Assembly (NCBI GenBank): GCA_024688685.1
Contig: JAILDX010000026.1
Location: 20,359 to 84,358 of the forward strand
DNA: 64,000 nt
DNA from: Saccharofermentans sp.
Lineage (GTDB): Bacteria > Bacillota > Clostridia > Saccharofermentanales > Saccharofermentanaceae
Direction of reading: 5' to 3'
Shown: one piece after another, positions 44,325-54,844 of the stretch
Layout of the letters: every line of letters starts with the position of its first letter
Position numbering within the stretch: position 1 is the first letter of the stretch
Notes under the pieces: model-generated
The model's input: only the letters and a program-made list of their open reading frames with translations
Database searches by the model: none
Told to the model about the DNA's origin: nothing
Made by a program: the position numbers and the translations under genes

Positions 44325-46596
44325 AGGTCATCTCTCCCTTCCGCTTTTTCTTCTTATATAAATAATCTACTACAAAACAAGCCGTTATAGATAATGCTCC
44401 GCACAAAAATAATTCAGCACCCCATATCAGATCTTCATTAGACTGTTCGATCATAACTGAAGTATTGCCTGTATTTGCAGTAAATGTAGCGGCAAGTCTT
44501 CCATAATAATCAAATGTGTTGGCCTTTACCCCGCCTATCCTGATTTTTGTACTTTCCTCATAAGGCATTCCTGTAATCATGACTTTTACGGAATTGCCGC
44601 CGGTAAGGAACTCTTCCGGAATACTAAATCCTCTGTAGGATATCTTTCCGATATGCCTATTAAGTTCATCAAGAGCATCCTGATCCAGGCTGTAAACACC
44701 GAGTTTTCCCATATATCCATAGGAAAAATTACCCCAGAAAGATACATCAAATGACACATCAGGATATGACGTTTCCCAAAGAAACGGGCCATCAAAAGAT
44801 ATCCTCTGTGCCATCTGGTCATCATCGTAGAAATCCAAAACACCCACGCGAAGCGGGTAATTGAAACCTGAGCCGACAAACACCGATCCGGAAAGGAAAT
44901 CATCAACCCCGAAAACAATCTCGCAGTCATCTTCTGAGATTACATACTTATTATCACCCATATCTATGAATCCGGCATTCATCAGTTCGGACATATTTGC
45001 ATCCAGGAATACTCTGTTTCCCGAAACAGCCTCCGCCATATCATTGACTGCAGACGCTATATCCTTACCCTCATCGTACCCGCTGAACTCACCGGGCAGA
45101 ACGATATATGAGGAATTGTCACCGAAGATTGGAATATCAATGGATGTATTAATGGCAAATACATCCTCATCGGTTGTGTATTTCATGATGGTAAAATCCG
45201 ATCTGTTCACATCAGACATCATGAAGACATAGGACAAATTGGAGAGTACTGCGGCTCCGGCAATGATCATGAAGGTGATGTCCCTCTTTTGTGAGGATCC
45301 GTTTCGAGAGGATATGAGATATACAGTTCCGAAGACGACAGAAATGACAGTCATGAACAGCTGGTAATTGTAATATCCGTAAAAATCCTTGGCATGATTG
45401 GCAATAAGAACAACTGCGATTATGATGAAACCGGCTCCGTAGATAACCTTTTTGTCAGCATTCCCGATATCCTTCATCGACAGAGCTGCAACGAATATGA
45501 TAAGGACTATCAGACCTGCCAGCCTGTAAGAGTCATATACTCCGGAATCGCATATACAGGCAAGCAAAGACCTTGCAGTAGAATAAGCTGTGCTCACATA
45601 GAAAAGAACAGTTATGACAGCAAAGGTTACCTTTATCCTGACAGGAGTCCTGCGGTCGATCATAAATATGACCACGAGCAGGATAGTGACGATGCCGCAG
45701 TACAGGGCCGGAACGTTCTTTCCAGTAGCATTTACAGCCATTCCGGAACCGAAGGATGCTATCATGTCAAAAAACTTGAACTTAACAGATCCTTCCCCGA
45801 GAGTTTCCTCCGAAGGCAGAGACGGAATCCTGATGATACATGATAAAAGGATACCGGTAGCTATAGTCCACAGCAGGATGAGCAGTGACCTTACTGCCCT
45901 TATAGGTCTCTTATGCCTTGATATCGATATAAACACTGCAAAAATGATACTTACTACAATTCCCTGTGTCATCCCGGGAATGCCCGTTGCAAATACAGCG
46001 AAACACATTAAAACCGCCTTTATGCGTACAGTAAACCCGCCCTTTCTTGAGCTCTCATCCATTAGCCAGAACATCGCCGGAAGCAATATAAAAAAGTTCA
46101 TTCCGGATATAGTTCCCGCAGCTATGACAGCCGTAGCACTGACAGAATAAAACACTGAAAACATAAGTGCGTGTATTTTCCTGCAACCCACAGACCTTCG
46201 CAGCATGACATATGCGCACAGTCCTGCAAGACCAAACCTGACAAAATAAGCCATATACAGGAATAATTCAGCAGTATCAGCCTTAAGGACCAACGATACC
46301 ATAAAGAAAGGATCCAGACGCTCGGTAAAGAGCATCCTCATACCTGCCCTGTTCAGGATGGGATCCTCCGACGACAGTGCGTTACGTATATATGAGGCGT
46401 CTTCCACAGCGTCCTCGACCTGTATCATAAGATCCTGATCCATCGGAAGCTTGCGGAGCGTCGCCTCGACAGGCAATATGCTGCCGGGCTCTGTCTGTGC
46501 AATAAAAAAAGCACATAGGACTATTATCACAGGCAGGACAGCAGACAGGATCCGCGCCGCGTCGAAACCGATCCGGTTCTTATCAAGCAGCCTCAT
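44317..46596 (-). CDS. YfhO-like polytopic membrane protein (copy 2)
   Basis: 759 residues with about 12 hydrophobic helices before residue 470, then a soluble beta-rich domain (about 480-715), and a final helix near 725-748 with a basic tail (YKKKKRK). The layout matches the YfhO group. Its start overlaps the end of the neighbouring YfhO gene (46583) by 14 bases, so they are coupled. It is less typical than copies 1 and 3 in the first loop. Probably acts in membrane sugar transfer to teichoic-type polymers, from family knowledge only. Confidence 0.8.
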   Translation of the reverse strand: MRLLDKNRIGFDAARILSAVLPVIIVLCAFFIAQTEPGSILPVEATLRKLPMDQDLMIQVEDAVEDASYIRNALSSEDPILNRAGMRMLFTERLDPFFMVSLVLKADTAELFLYMAYFVRFGLAGLCAYVMLRRSVGCRKIHALMFSVFYSVSATAVIAAGTISGMNFFILLPAMFWLMDESSRKGGFTVRIKAVLMCFAVFATGIPGMTQGIVVSIIFAVFISISRHKRPIRAVRSLLILLWTIATGILLSCIIRIPSLPSEETLGEGSVKFKFFDMIASFGSGMAVNATGKNVPALYCGIVTILLVVIFMIDRRTPVRIKVTFAVITVLFYVSTAYSTARSLLACICDSGVYDSYRLAGLIVLIIFVAALSMKDIGNADKKVIYGAGFIIIAVVLIANHAKDFYGYYNYQLFMTVISVVFGTVYLISSRNGSSQKRDITFMIIAGAAVLSNLSYVFMMSDVNRSDFTIMKYTTDEDVFAINTSIDIPIFGDNSSYIVLPGEFSGYDEGKDIASAVNDMAEAVSGNRVFLDANMSELMNAGFIDMGDNKYVISEDDCEIVFGVDDFLSGSVFVGSGFNYPLRVGVLDFYDDDQMAQRISFDGPFLWETSYPDVSFDVSFWGNFSYGYMGKLGVYSLDQDALDELNRHIGKISYRGFSIPEEFLTGGNSVKVMITGMPYEESTKIRIGGVKANTFDYYGRLAATFTANTGNTSVMIEQSNEDLIWGAELFLCGALSITACFVVDYLYKKKKRKGEMTYA

Positions 46597-49273
46597 TATT
46601 CTGTCCCTTTTTCCTTACCATCTCAGCCGCAAAGGATACTCCTGTCATCACAGCTACCATAACAATGCTGATGAGAAGGCCAATTCCAAATCCTTCAGGA
46701 ATGTACGAAAGTTCAATAGTATGGTCACCCTTGGTGAGATCAAGACCGATAAAAGCGTCGCCGATAGGAGTTATCTCAGTCTTCTCGCCGTCAACAACAG
46801 CGCTCCAACCCTCCGAATAAGGGATCGAAAGGAAAAGGATACCGTCGTTCTCCGCATAGACATTGCCCTTCACCCCTGTAGATGAGTAGGATGTAACCTC
46901 AAGCTGCTGATCTGACAGCGTGTCTATCACATTGCGGAAATTCTCTTCCGTAAGTTCGTAAGAATAGAGCGAGAATACGGATCCGGGGCTGTTGGAATAA
47001 GAAACGGTAAGAGTTATGGGCTCTCCCTTGAACTTTCCGAGGCTTATGATCTGGAAGCTCCTGATCTCAAAGGTATAACTGTCGTTTCCGTTAACGACAT
47101 TGGCACTTCCGCCGCTTGAAGAATTAGCGTAAACATACACGTCAGCACCGATATCAGCCTCGCTGATCGTTATCGTGAAGTTGGAATCAGTGGATCCCGG
47201 GGTAACGTTATATGCGAAATGATCCCCGTACGTCGATGATGTCGACATCTTCTCCGAATCACCCGCAGTCATGCAGACAGGAGTATAGCACTCACCCTCT
47301 ACACCCATGGCATTGAGCCATTCGTTTGTCTTCTCGAAGGCATTTGCATCACTCCAGTCAGGTTCATAATCCGTAATGGCGTAATCCGTCATAAAGCCCA
47401 GCGCAAGGGCATCAGGATTGCCGTAAACAGTTATCTTGTCATCCTTGTGATCCTCTTCAAAGATCTTCGGGATCGTATTCGTGTTCTCGATGGCAACGAG
47501 GTTCCTTATGCCGTAAAGAGATGCCGTAACTCTTGTGAGCCCGGCATTACGGAATCCGTTGATATTATTGTTGTGGAAACCGAAGTTCCTGTTGTACTTA
47601 ACAAAGCTCTCTCTTACCGTTGAGGAAAATATCGACATGCCCTTGACGTTATATATCGACTGGATATTGCAGATATTATTCGGGAACAGTTCGCTTCTCT
47701 CAAAGGACTTGTGGCCCTCCGATCCTTCAACCTCACTGACGTAAGAGTAGATCTCCTTATAGTTCTTGCCGTAGAAAGCATAACCGACAAAGCCCTCATT
47801 CTTCGCAACAAGCGAGATCGATACGACGCTTCCGAGAAGGCACTCGAAAAGGATCGTACACGAAAGGGCCATCTCACAGAACAGCATGGACCTCTTCCTG
47901 TCCGTAACGACCTTGAGAGCGATTCCCTGAATTATTATGAACAGCAGCGTAAGACCGATCTGAATGTATCCGTCCTTCTCCTCACCGAATTTCTCATAGA
48001 GGATGAGGAACACTGCCGACCCTGCAACCGCCGCGCCCACTGCCCCCTTGGGGAGCTTATTGATGCGCCTCAGGGTAAGATATGCGAGGAAAACGATAAC
48101 AAAAGGCATAAGGAAAGACTGCCTGTAAGGAATCTGGTTGGGGAAATGCATTCCGTGCCAGATATAGTTGAGAGTCCTGTTCGTAAAGCTCAGATAAAGG
48201 ATTCCCAAAAGTATTCCGAAACCGAACTTGTGACGGAGACCGATCCCCGAATCTTTCGGAAGAAGGAAGAACAGCGGAAGAAGGATCGCAATGGCAATAC
48301 CGCAGTGGACATTGGCCATACCGTCTCTGATCGAAGGACTTGCCGCTACCATGAATCTTCCGAGGAAATCAAAGAGATTTCCCGTCAGATTATAGTCCTC
48401 AGGAAACTCCCCGCCTGTTGCGGAGCAGTGCTGAAGGATCAGATACGTAGGTATTGTTATCACGGCCGTCGATGCTCCGGCTATGAGACTCGCAAATCCG
48501 AATTTGCCCGCAGACAGCACAAATGTCTTGACTGACAGCCTGTTCTTAAGCGTCTTGTCCTTTGAAGGAACAAAGAGTGCCAGATAATAGACAGGTGCAA
48601 ACAAAACGAGGAACAGGCAGAAGAAATAACCCGTAAAGTAGTTGCTCGCGATGGCTACACCGAGTGAGACCATATAAAGCCACCAGCTGTTGTTTACAAA
48701 AAGCCTTCTCAGTCCCAGGCAGATGATGGGCAGGAGCACGAGGGCATCGCACCACATGATGTTCCAGAAATCCGTTACGAACCATCCGCAAAGGGCATAA
48801 GATGCCGCAAAAGCAACCGTCAGGTTATCAATCCTCCCGTTGTCGTTCTCCTTGAGGAACATAGCCATGAAAAGAGAGGCAAGACCTGCCCTGACAGCCG
48901 TGATAAACGCAATAAACACTGGCATCGTCTTGGCTGTAAAGAAAAGACAGAAAATGTTAAGAGGGCTTGCCGTATAGTTTGCATAGGCCGCAAAATACTC
49001 ATTTCCGAGGCCGTCGTTCCAAGAATAAAAAAGGCTCTCACCTGAGAGGATCTTGTTACGGAAAGCTACCAGATAAGGCGCATACTGGTGATAAAGATCA
49101 ACCGTCAGCATCGTTCTGTTTCCGAACGGATAGCACTGGAGTATGGCAAATGCCGTTATTACTGTAAGGAGCGGAAATACAAATGCCAGTGTATATTGAG
49201 GCAGGACATCGCCTATCGACCGTCTCATCGGGATATTTGCCTCAAATCTGACGGGATCCGAAACTTTTCTCAT
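46583..49273 (-). CDS. YfhO-family polytopic membrane protein (copy 3)
   Basis: 896 residues. The N-terminal half holds about 13 helices, with the family loop MLTVDLYHQYAPYLVAFRNKILSGESLFYSWNDGLG between helices 1 and 2. The large outer domain runs from about 480 to 860, and a last helix is near 860-885. It is the first gene of the operon with copy 2 and the exonuclease, and diverges from dagK across an 80-base AT-rich gap with overlapping -10-like boxes. No strong ribosome binding site is next to the ATG. Confidence 0.88.
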   Translation of the reverse strand: MRKVSDPVRFEANIPMRRSIGDVLPQYTLAFVFPLLTVITAFAILQCYPFGNRTMLTVDLYHQYAPYLVAFRNKILSGESLFYSWNDGLGNEYFAAYANYTASPLNIFCLFFTAKTMPVFIAFITAVRAGLASLFMAMFLKENDNGRIDNLTVAFAASYALCGWFVTDFWNIMWCDALVLLPIICLGLRRLFVNNSWWLYMVSLGVAIASNYFTGYFFCLFLVLFAPVYYLALFVPSKDKTLKNRLSVKTFVLSAGKFGFASLIAGASTAVITIPTYLILQHCSATGGEFPEDYNLTGNLFDFLGRFMVAASPSIRDGMANVHCGIAIAILLPLFFLLPKDSGIGLRHKFGFGILLGILYLSFTNRTLNYIWHGMHFPNQIPYRQSFLMPFVIVFLAYLTLRRINKLPKGAVGAAVAGSAVFLILYEKFGEEKDGYIQIGLTLLFIIIQGIALKVVTDRKRSMLFCEMALSCTILFECLLGSVVSISLVAKNEGFVGYAFYGKNYKEIYSYVSEVEGSEGHKSFERSELFPNNICNIQSIYNVKGMSIFSSTVRESFVKYNRNFGFHNNNINGFRNAGLTRVTASLYGIRNLVAIENTNTIPKIFEEDHKDDKITVYGNPDALALGFMTDYAITDYEPDWSDANAFEKTNEWLNAMGVEGECYTPVCMTAGDSEKMSTSSTYGDHFAYNVTPGSTDSNFTITISEADIGADVYVYANSSSGGSANVVNGNDSYTFEIRSFQIISLGKFKGEPITLTVSYSNSPGSVFSLYSYELTEENFRNVIDTLSDQQLEVTSYSSTGVKGNVYAENDGILFLSIPYSEGWSAVVDGEKTEITPIGDAFIGLDLTKGDHTIELSYIPEGFGIGLLISIVMVAVMTGVSFAAEMVRKKGQNNEAA

Positions 49274-49353
49274 ATTTAATATAAATGCCTTTCGAATTTA
49301 ACATTAAATAATTATAATCAAACGAGATAATAATATCATAATAAAGAGGAATT

Positions 49354-50277
49354 ATGGGACTCAGGCTAAAAATCATCATCAACCCCTCTTCCGGCAGGGA
49401 GCTGGCTAAGACAAATATAGAGGATATGCTTTCATACATGGTATCCCAGAGAGCCATAACAAGAGCTGATATCTTCTACACAGCGGGTAAGGATGATGCC
49501 AAGCATTTCGCTGAAGACACAGATCCCGAAGATTATGATTACATTGTCGCAGCAGGCGGAGACGGAACCGTCAATGAAGTCATCTGCGGACTTCTTGAAG
49601 GCGGGGTCGATCTCCCCCTGGCAATATACACATCGGGAACGGTAAACGATTTCGCGACCAATGTGGGTATGCCGCAATCCCCTTCGGATTTCGCGAGGAT
49701 GCTGATGAATCCGAGGATCAGAAGGATCGACTGCGGCAAGTGCAAGGATAATTATTTTCTGAACGTTGCGGCTGCAGGACTCATGACGGAGATATCCTAC
49801 AACGTAACGAGCGAGCTTAAGACAGCTCTGGGGCCTATGGCTTACTGGGTATCTGCGATAAAGGATATTCCCGCCTTCGGTTCCACAATGCCGCTGAGGA
49901 TAACGGCAAACGGCAAGACTTTCGATACGGACGCGATGATGCTGTTCGTTTCGAATACGCAGAGCGTCGGAGGGTTCAGGAAACTGATGACACTTGCCGA
50001 CATCGAAGACGGCATGCTCGACCTTCTAATCGTCAGAAAGGTTGAACCGGCCGACGTAATGCCTTTAATGGGCAAACTGATGATAGGTGACCATCTGGAC
50101 AGTGATAAGGCGATCTATCTGCAATCTGATAAAATAGATATTGAAGTCAGAGACGAGAGACAGGAAATAGTCCTGGACCTCGACGGCGAGAAAGGGCCAT
50201 CACTTCCGGTAAGGATAGAGTGCATTAAGAAATGCATCAATCTTATTACCCCTGCCAAGGAGGAAGACTTAAAGTGA
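49354..50277 (+). CDS. Diacylglycerol kinase-family lipid kinase
   Basis: 307 residues of the DagK/YegS/BmrU family. It phosphorylates a lipid such as diacylglycerol, recycling it to phosphatidic acid. The N-terminal KIIINPSSG, the nucleotide-binding AAGGDGTVNEVICG and SGTVNDFATNVGMP are family hallmarks, and the C-terminal beta-sandwich is intact. AGAGGAATT precedes the ATG. The stop overlaps the GTG start of the next gene. Diverging from a YfhO gene, it may recycle diacylglycerol left when lipoteichoic acid is made; that link is inference. Confidence 0.9.
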   Translation: MGLRLKIIINPSSGRELAKTNIEDMLSYMVSQRAITRADIFYTAGKDDAKHFAEDTDPEDYDYIVAAGGDGTVNEVICGLLEGGVDLPLAIYTSGTVNDFATNVGMPQSPSDFARMLMNPRIRRIDCGKCKDNYFLNVAAAGLMTEISYNVTSELKTALGPMAYWVSAIKDIPAFGSTMPLRITANGKTFDTDAMMLFVSNTQSVGGFRKLMTLADIEDGMLDLLIVRKVEPADVMPLMGKLMIGDHLDSDKAIYLQSDKIDIEVRDERQEIVLDLDGEKGPSLPVRIECIKKCINLITPAKEEDLK

Positions 50278-51884
50278 CAGACGAAGAAAAGATGATCAAT
50301 AACGAAGACGGTGAGAATAAGGAATTATCCACCGAAATCGTGAACGGGACTCCGGCTCCGGTTGATGAAGTACAGGAAACACAGGAGATCCGGGAGGTTC
50401 AGGAATCTCTCCCCGAGGACAGATCCGACGAAGAGGTCGTCATGAGCCTTGAAGATACCGACGATACAGAGCCCGGAAAGCAGAAGCGCAACAGCGGCCT
50501 TTTGCTGGTGCTCCTCGGCGTATTTGTCGTGATCATTGCGGTTGCGGCAACGATCTTCTATGATGCAGGCGGCAAGGAAAAGCTCGAGAGCCCTCTTAAG
50601 ATCCACGGCGTGGACATCAGCAGTGCTGATTTCAGCTTTATGTATCACTTCACGATGATCGAGGAAGGCATCGATCTCTTTGCATCAGATACGCCTACCC
50701 TCCTCGCCTCACCTTACGAGGACGACGAGAAGTACAGCACATACCGCAATTACTTCCTTGACTATACAGCTCAGAGAATGCAGACAGTCGAGATCCTTTA
50801 CGATGACGCAACATCAAAGGGATATTCGATCGAGAACAAGCATTTCGAGAGAGCTGAGGCATACATCAGCTGGCTCAAGGGCAAGGCTGAACAGCTCGGC
50901 GTATCTCTTGACACATACATCAAGGGGGTTTACGGCAGCCAGGTCGATGAGCAGACAGTTCTGAACTATCTGGCAAAGAAGTATTTCACCGACGACTATG
51001 CAGACGGCGCGAAGCTTGATGAGCTCTCCGCAACAGATGAGCAGGCTGAAGAAGCTTACAACAACGACCGCAATTCATACGACCTCGTTGACTACAAGAT
51101 CCTGAGGATCTCCTACGAGCAGCGTGAACAGGCATTTGTCGATACAGCTAACCTCCACGCACAGCAGATCATCGACGCAATGGGAGGTGACCCTTCCAAG
51201 TTCGAGAGCTGTGCGGCAGAGTTCTTCACCGGCAACGCCAAGGAAGCTCTTCAGGTAGAGAACTACACGCTTGTTTCGAACTGCAGATATACAGATTTTA
51301 CTCATAACGATTTCAGGAACTGGCTGTTCGGCGTTGACCGTCAGGTTGGAGATGCAACGATCTTCAGCGACATCGACGGCTTCCCGATCATCATCGTTTT
51401 TGTTAACCGTGTAAGACTTTCCGACCATCTGAGAGACGTTCACATCGCTCACATCGTCTGCACTTCCGACGACCAGGGCAACAAGGATATTTCCGCAGCA
51501 CAGTCACTGGCTCAGGAGGTTTACGAGTACATCAACGATGCCGACAGTTTCCTCGAGGTGGAGAACTATCACAACACAGAAGTCCTCGAAGGCCGCCTTG
51601 TTGTTACTCACAGCGACATGACATATCCCGAACAGTACACAGACGGAATCAGCACATGGATATTTGATGCTGCAAGAGTTCCCGGCGAGAAGACACTTCT
51701 CGAGAAGGACGGAGATTTCTATGTTATCTATTTCGTTCAGGAATCACCTAATCCCGAATGGTATGACAGGGTCAACAGCTTTGTCAGGATGAACAACTAC
51801 CGTGAGTTTATGGAAGAAAAACGCGCTGAGTACACATACGAGTTCGACGAGAACGGTCTGACATCCATAAGAGATGTGCCGTAA
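50274..51884 (+). CDS. Membrane-anchored SurA/PrsA-like foldase-type protein
   Basis: 536 residues. An acidic cytoplasmic N-terminus (about 1-70), one membrane helix (about 75-96), then an outer SurA/PrsA-like helical domain (105-260, with YRNYFLDYTAQRMQTVEIL and AEAYISWLKGKAEQLGVSLDTY) and a C-terminal region around residue 395-500 with DVHIAHIVCTSDDQG, resembling a parvulin domain. Key parvulin residues cannot be confirmed, so chaperone activity is safer than isomerase activity. The GTG start overlaps the dagK stop and follows AAGGAGG. A strong terminator follows. Confidence 0.8.
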   Translation: MTDEEKMINNEDGENKELSTEIVNGTPAPVDEVQETQEIREVQESLPEDRSDEEVVMSLEDTDDTEPGKQKRNSGLLLVLLGVFVVIIAVAATIFYDAGGKEKLESPLKIHGVDISSADFSFMYHFTMIEEGIDLFASDTPTLLASPYEDDEKYSTYRNYFLDYTAQRMQTVEILYDDATSKGYSIENKHFERAEAYISWLKGKAEQLGVSLDTYIKGVYGSQVDEQTVLNYLAKKYFTDDYADGAKLDELSATDEQAEEAYNNDRNSYDLVDYKILRISYEQREQAFVDTANLHAQQIIDAMGGDPSKFESCAAEFFTGNAKEALQVENYTLVSNCRYTDFTHNDFRNWLFGVDRQVGDATIFSDIDGFPIIIVFVNRVRLSDHLRDVHIAHIVCTSDDQGNKDISAAQSLAQEVYEYINDADSFLEVENYHNTEVLEGRLVVTHSDMTYPEQYTDGISTWIFDAARVPGEKTLLEKDGDFYVIYFVQESPNPEWYDRVNSFVRMNNYREFMEEKRAEYTYEFDENGLTSIRDVP

Positions 51885-51908
51885 GTTTTAAGGGTAATGA
51901 GATTTATG

Positions 51909-51939
51909 AGAGCTGTCTCGTTTGAGGCAGCTCTTTTTT
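51909..51939 (+). terminator. Terminator after the foldase-like gene
   Basis: AGAGCTGTCTC and GAGGCAGCTCT pair around GTTT, followed by TTTTTTG. It lies 25 bases after the stop codon. Confidence 0.9.
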
Positions 51940-52017
51940 GATCGGCGGACGGGTCTGAGTTTTCCTCGGAAATGCATACCATCTGTTCAGTTTCAGCTAT
52001 CAGTATATCGAGCATAA

Positions 52018-54297
52018 TCAACCAACTTTCCTAACATATCCGTAGATATTTGCATATGTGTATGTAAGCTGTGCCGTGCACGCACGGGAAAAGTCAACAT
52101 CATCCATATCCTCAAGCTTTATGCCGGGAGTAATGGAAAGGCCAAAGTTTTCCGCGGAAGTATCAAGGGCAAGAACGGAGCCGGGACTGAGTATGTTTGC
52201 AGAGTATCCACGCGTGAGATAACCCGTATAGATTGACATATTCTCTGCTTCTTCAGCAGTGATCTTCACGTACTCTCCTGAATCAACCAGATAGATACCC
52301 GTTATTCTCGGACTTCCATCTGCGAGCGAAACAGTTATCGCCCCCTGCAATTCAAGTTCATAAGGTGATCCGTCATAAGAGGTCTCCGTCTTTTTGATAA
52401 TTACCGTCGACGTTCCTGCGGAAGGATCAGCAGTAGTCGTTATGAGACTTGTAAGGTAGTTATGGCCTTCGGCATCAGTCAGTGCATACCAGCGTCCATC
52501 GAAAGGCGTGATCTCAGACTCATCCCGGCCATATATATTTCCAATGACGGCATCGTATGGCTCAGTTTTTTTCTCCATTGTCTCGATGTCTGTATAATTA
52601 CGCGCAGAACGGATCGCTATCTCCCCGGCAAGGCCATTGGATGGAAGTGCACAGTCTGTTCCCTGTCTTATCTCATTTTCGATATTTGAAGCCAGTGCAG
52701 CAACCCACTCTTCTGCTGTCATTCTTCCGGCCATAATTTTACCTGCTCTGTCCATCAGAACTGAAATACCTTTATCCCATGGTGTGGAAAGTCCGTTCTC
52801 GTCGGGAGCATATCCGCGCTCATGTGCAAATTCAATCTTCTTAACTGAAAGTGTCTCCCTTGTGTTCCATATATCCGCCAGATCACCGTAAGTAATATTG
52901 GCCTTGTTTTTATCCACAAGCTCTGACACAGCATATCCGGTACTGCGGACGAGACCGTAACTTGTGGTCATCGTAATCTGGTTATCAAGAATTGCTGCCT
53001 TTACATTTGCAATGTCATCAACGGATTCGCCGATATACGCTTTCAGTGCTTCCATTGCAACAACATATCTCTTTGTGTTTTGAGGATCGTTCCCCGGGAA
53101 GAAAAAGCTGAGTCCGCAGCTGTCCTGAACAGATGCGGTGTGAGCAAAATAGATAACGCTGCTGTCAGAAAGAACGCTGCTTAAGCTGCTTACATCTTCT
53201 GAATAAGTATCCTCGTAAACACTGAGCTTTGAAGCCATATCGAGAATATCAGTGATTCCCTCCCAGCTGTACTTGTGAGCTTCCGCCGCAGCAACAAACT
53301 TATTGTAATAAGTATTCTGCACATTGCTCTTAAGCGCATCAGCTGCAAGCTTTGAAGTGAAATCCAGCAACGGATCCAGCATCTTTGCGTTATACTCAGC
53401 AGTATCTATGACTGCAAATGTACACGGTCTGCCGTATCCCTTTGAACTCTCGTCAGAATAGTACGCGATCGTATCGTCAACGATCATCTTTCCGATCTCG
53501 AAACCATTCATCCCCGGGTTTTCCGACACCTTGCTTATCCAGTTAGTGTAGTACTCGCCGAACTCGGGCACAGACTCAGCCGAAACGACCATATAATCAG
53601 CATAATCCGACAATACATTCACAGCCTCAATACAGCTCATAAGGCATGCATCGAAATTGATCATCTCAAGCTTTCCGCCAAAGTCCGCCTTCTTGATCGC
53701 ATCGGCAACCTGTTCCAGCGGCATTGGTATTTCGTCGTACTCGGAATCCTGGATTATACAATTGGAATCATCGCCATATCCGAAAGGTCCGTACCCATGA
53801 TCCCACAAAATAAGATCGTATACATCGGATGGATAATTCTTCTTACAATAAGTCAGGAATGTCTGCAGAGAGATCTCGTCGGTCATATAGTTATCGTTAA
53901 GTGATTCCATATTCTCGACAAGAACAAGTTTATTATCTCCTGAATCATCCTTACGGATCTCCCAGAGCTGTTTTACACTTGGGTCACCCTGCACGGGATT
54001 GCCTGATGAATCAACTGTCCTGTCTTCAGGAAGGAACCATCTGTATGATCCTCCTGTCATGATAACGATCTTAACATTAGACTTAATATCTGAATCGAGC
54101 ATCTGTCCGATGGTAAAAGACAGATTACCATGTGCTGACTCAAGATTGGAACCAATGCCGTACATCATGACCGTCCGTGTTCCGGAACCAACAGGAAAGC
54201 CATTTCCCAGATCAATAAACAGAGCTGCACCAAGCAGTATAACCGCCGCTGCTATTACTATTCCGGTTAATATCCTGTTCGTTGATGAATTACTCAT
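52018..54297 (-). CDS. Clostripain-like cysteine peptidase (family C11), membrane-anchored
   Basis: 759 residues. An N-terminal helix (about 9-29) acts as anchor or signal. The peptidase domain contains LILWDHGYGPFGYG with catalytic His167 and MINFDACLMS with nucleophile Cys218. Family C11 enzymes usually cleave after Arg or Lys and may self-process. A long C-terminal region (about 400-755) is unassigned. The start overlaps the YcxB-like gene by four bases (ATGA). It is the last gene of a four-gene operon, about 80 bases from the convergent terminator at 51909. Confidence 0.9.
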   Translation of the reverse strand: MSNSSTNRILTGIVIAAAVILLGAALFIDLGNGFPVGSGTRTVMMYGIGSNLESAHGNLSFTIGQMLDSDIKSNVKIVIMTGGSYRWFLPEDRTVDSSGNPVQGDPSVKQLWEIRKDDSGDNKLVLVENMESLNDNYMTDEISLQTFLTYCKKNYPSDVYDLILWDHGYGPFGYGDDSNCIIQDSEYDEIPMPLEQVADAIKKADFGGKLEMINFDACLMSCIEAVNVLSDYADYMVVSAESVPEFGEYYTNWISKVSENPGMNGFEIGKMIVDDTIAYYSDESSKGYGRPCTFAVIDTAEYNAKMLDPLLDFTSKLAADALKSNVQNTYYNKFVAAAEAHKYSWEGITDILDMASKLSVYEDTYSEDVSSLSSVLSDSSVIYFAHTASVQDSCGLSFFFPGNDPQNTKRYVVAMEALKAYIGESVDDIANVKAAILDNQITMTTSYGLVRSTGYAVSELVDKNKANITYGDLADIWNTRETLSVKKIEFAHERGYAPDENGLSTPWDKGISVLMDRAGKIMAGRMTAEEWVAALASNIENEIRQGTDCALPSNGLAGEIAIRSARNYTDIETMEKKTEPYDAVIGNIYGRDESEITPFDGRWYALTDAEGHNYLTSLITTTADPSAGTSTVIIKKTETSYDGSPYELELQGAITVSLADGSPRITGIYLVDSGEYVKITAEEAENMSIYTGYLTRGYSANILSPGSVLALDTSAENFGLSITPGIKLEDMDDVDFSRACTAQLTYTYANIYGYVRKVG

Positions 54298-54818
54298 GAT
54301 ATTACCTGAACCTCAATATTGTTTTCTTCAATAAATGCCTTGAAGTTCTCAAGATTCTCGACAGGAGCCATGATCGGAGTTGACTTAAGATCTTTGCCAA
54401 GAAACAAGATCGAATACTTGTAGACTCTCATGCATCTTATGCTGCTCCAGTAAACCTTGATCTCCTGATATTCTCCCGTTCTGATCACGCCTTCCGGTGT
54501 GAGCTCTATGCGGGCTTTCTCTGTACTGTTTACAATCGCATTGATCGTGCTTCCGCATGACACGATCTTAACTATATACAGTATTATCATGGTAAGAAAC
54601 ATGCCGCTTAACTGTGCGCAGAGAATATCTTTTGACATAAAGATCAAAATTAACAGTCCTATGAAGACGAGCGCCATAGCCAGAAGGATCAGCTTCAGAT
54701 TGGTGATGTAATCCCTTGCCGGCTTTTGAGGATTCTTGGCGATCATTCTGATATGCGCAGAGTTCGATACGACCTCCCTTGCATATTCCTTGATATTTTG
54801 TGATCTCTGGTATTCCAT
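54294..54818 (-). CDS. Two-helix membrane protein with YcxB-like C-terminal domain
   Basis: 174 residues. Two adjacent hydrophobic segments at about residues 43-62 and 67-90 are followed by an intracellular domain beginning RIELTPEGVIRTGEYQEIKVYWSSI, which fits the YcxB-like domain pattern (small beta strands, then a conserved I-W-S-S). The ATG at 54816-54818 has GGGAGG upstream; a longer reading frame extending 59 codons runs into the acyltransferase gene and is not the start. Unknown role. Lies between the acyltransferase and clostripain genes. Confidence 0.75.
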   Translation of the reverse strand: MEYQRSQNIKEYAREVVSNSAHIRMIAKNPQKPARDYITNLKLILLAMALVFIGLLILIFMSKDILCAQLSGMFLTMIILYIVKIVSCGSTINAIVNSTEKARIELTPEGVIRTGEYQEIKVYWSSIRCMRVYKYSILFLGKDLKSTPIMAPVENLENFKAFIEENNIEVQVIS

Positions 54819-54844
54819 AGCGCGCCTCCCTATTATCAGTTTTT

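Noticed and set aside
47711..48535. 274-codon open frame opposite YfhO copy 3
   Set aside because: Its translation is highly charged and without motifs, and it overlaps a strongly supported membrane protein gene.
51797..52021. 74-codon minus-strand ORF between the foldase-like gene and clostripain
   Set aside because: It overlaps the terminator hairpin and the 3' end of the foldase-like gene, and has no ribosome binding site or family pattern.
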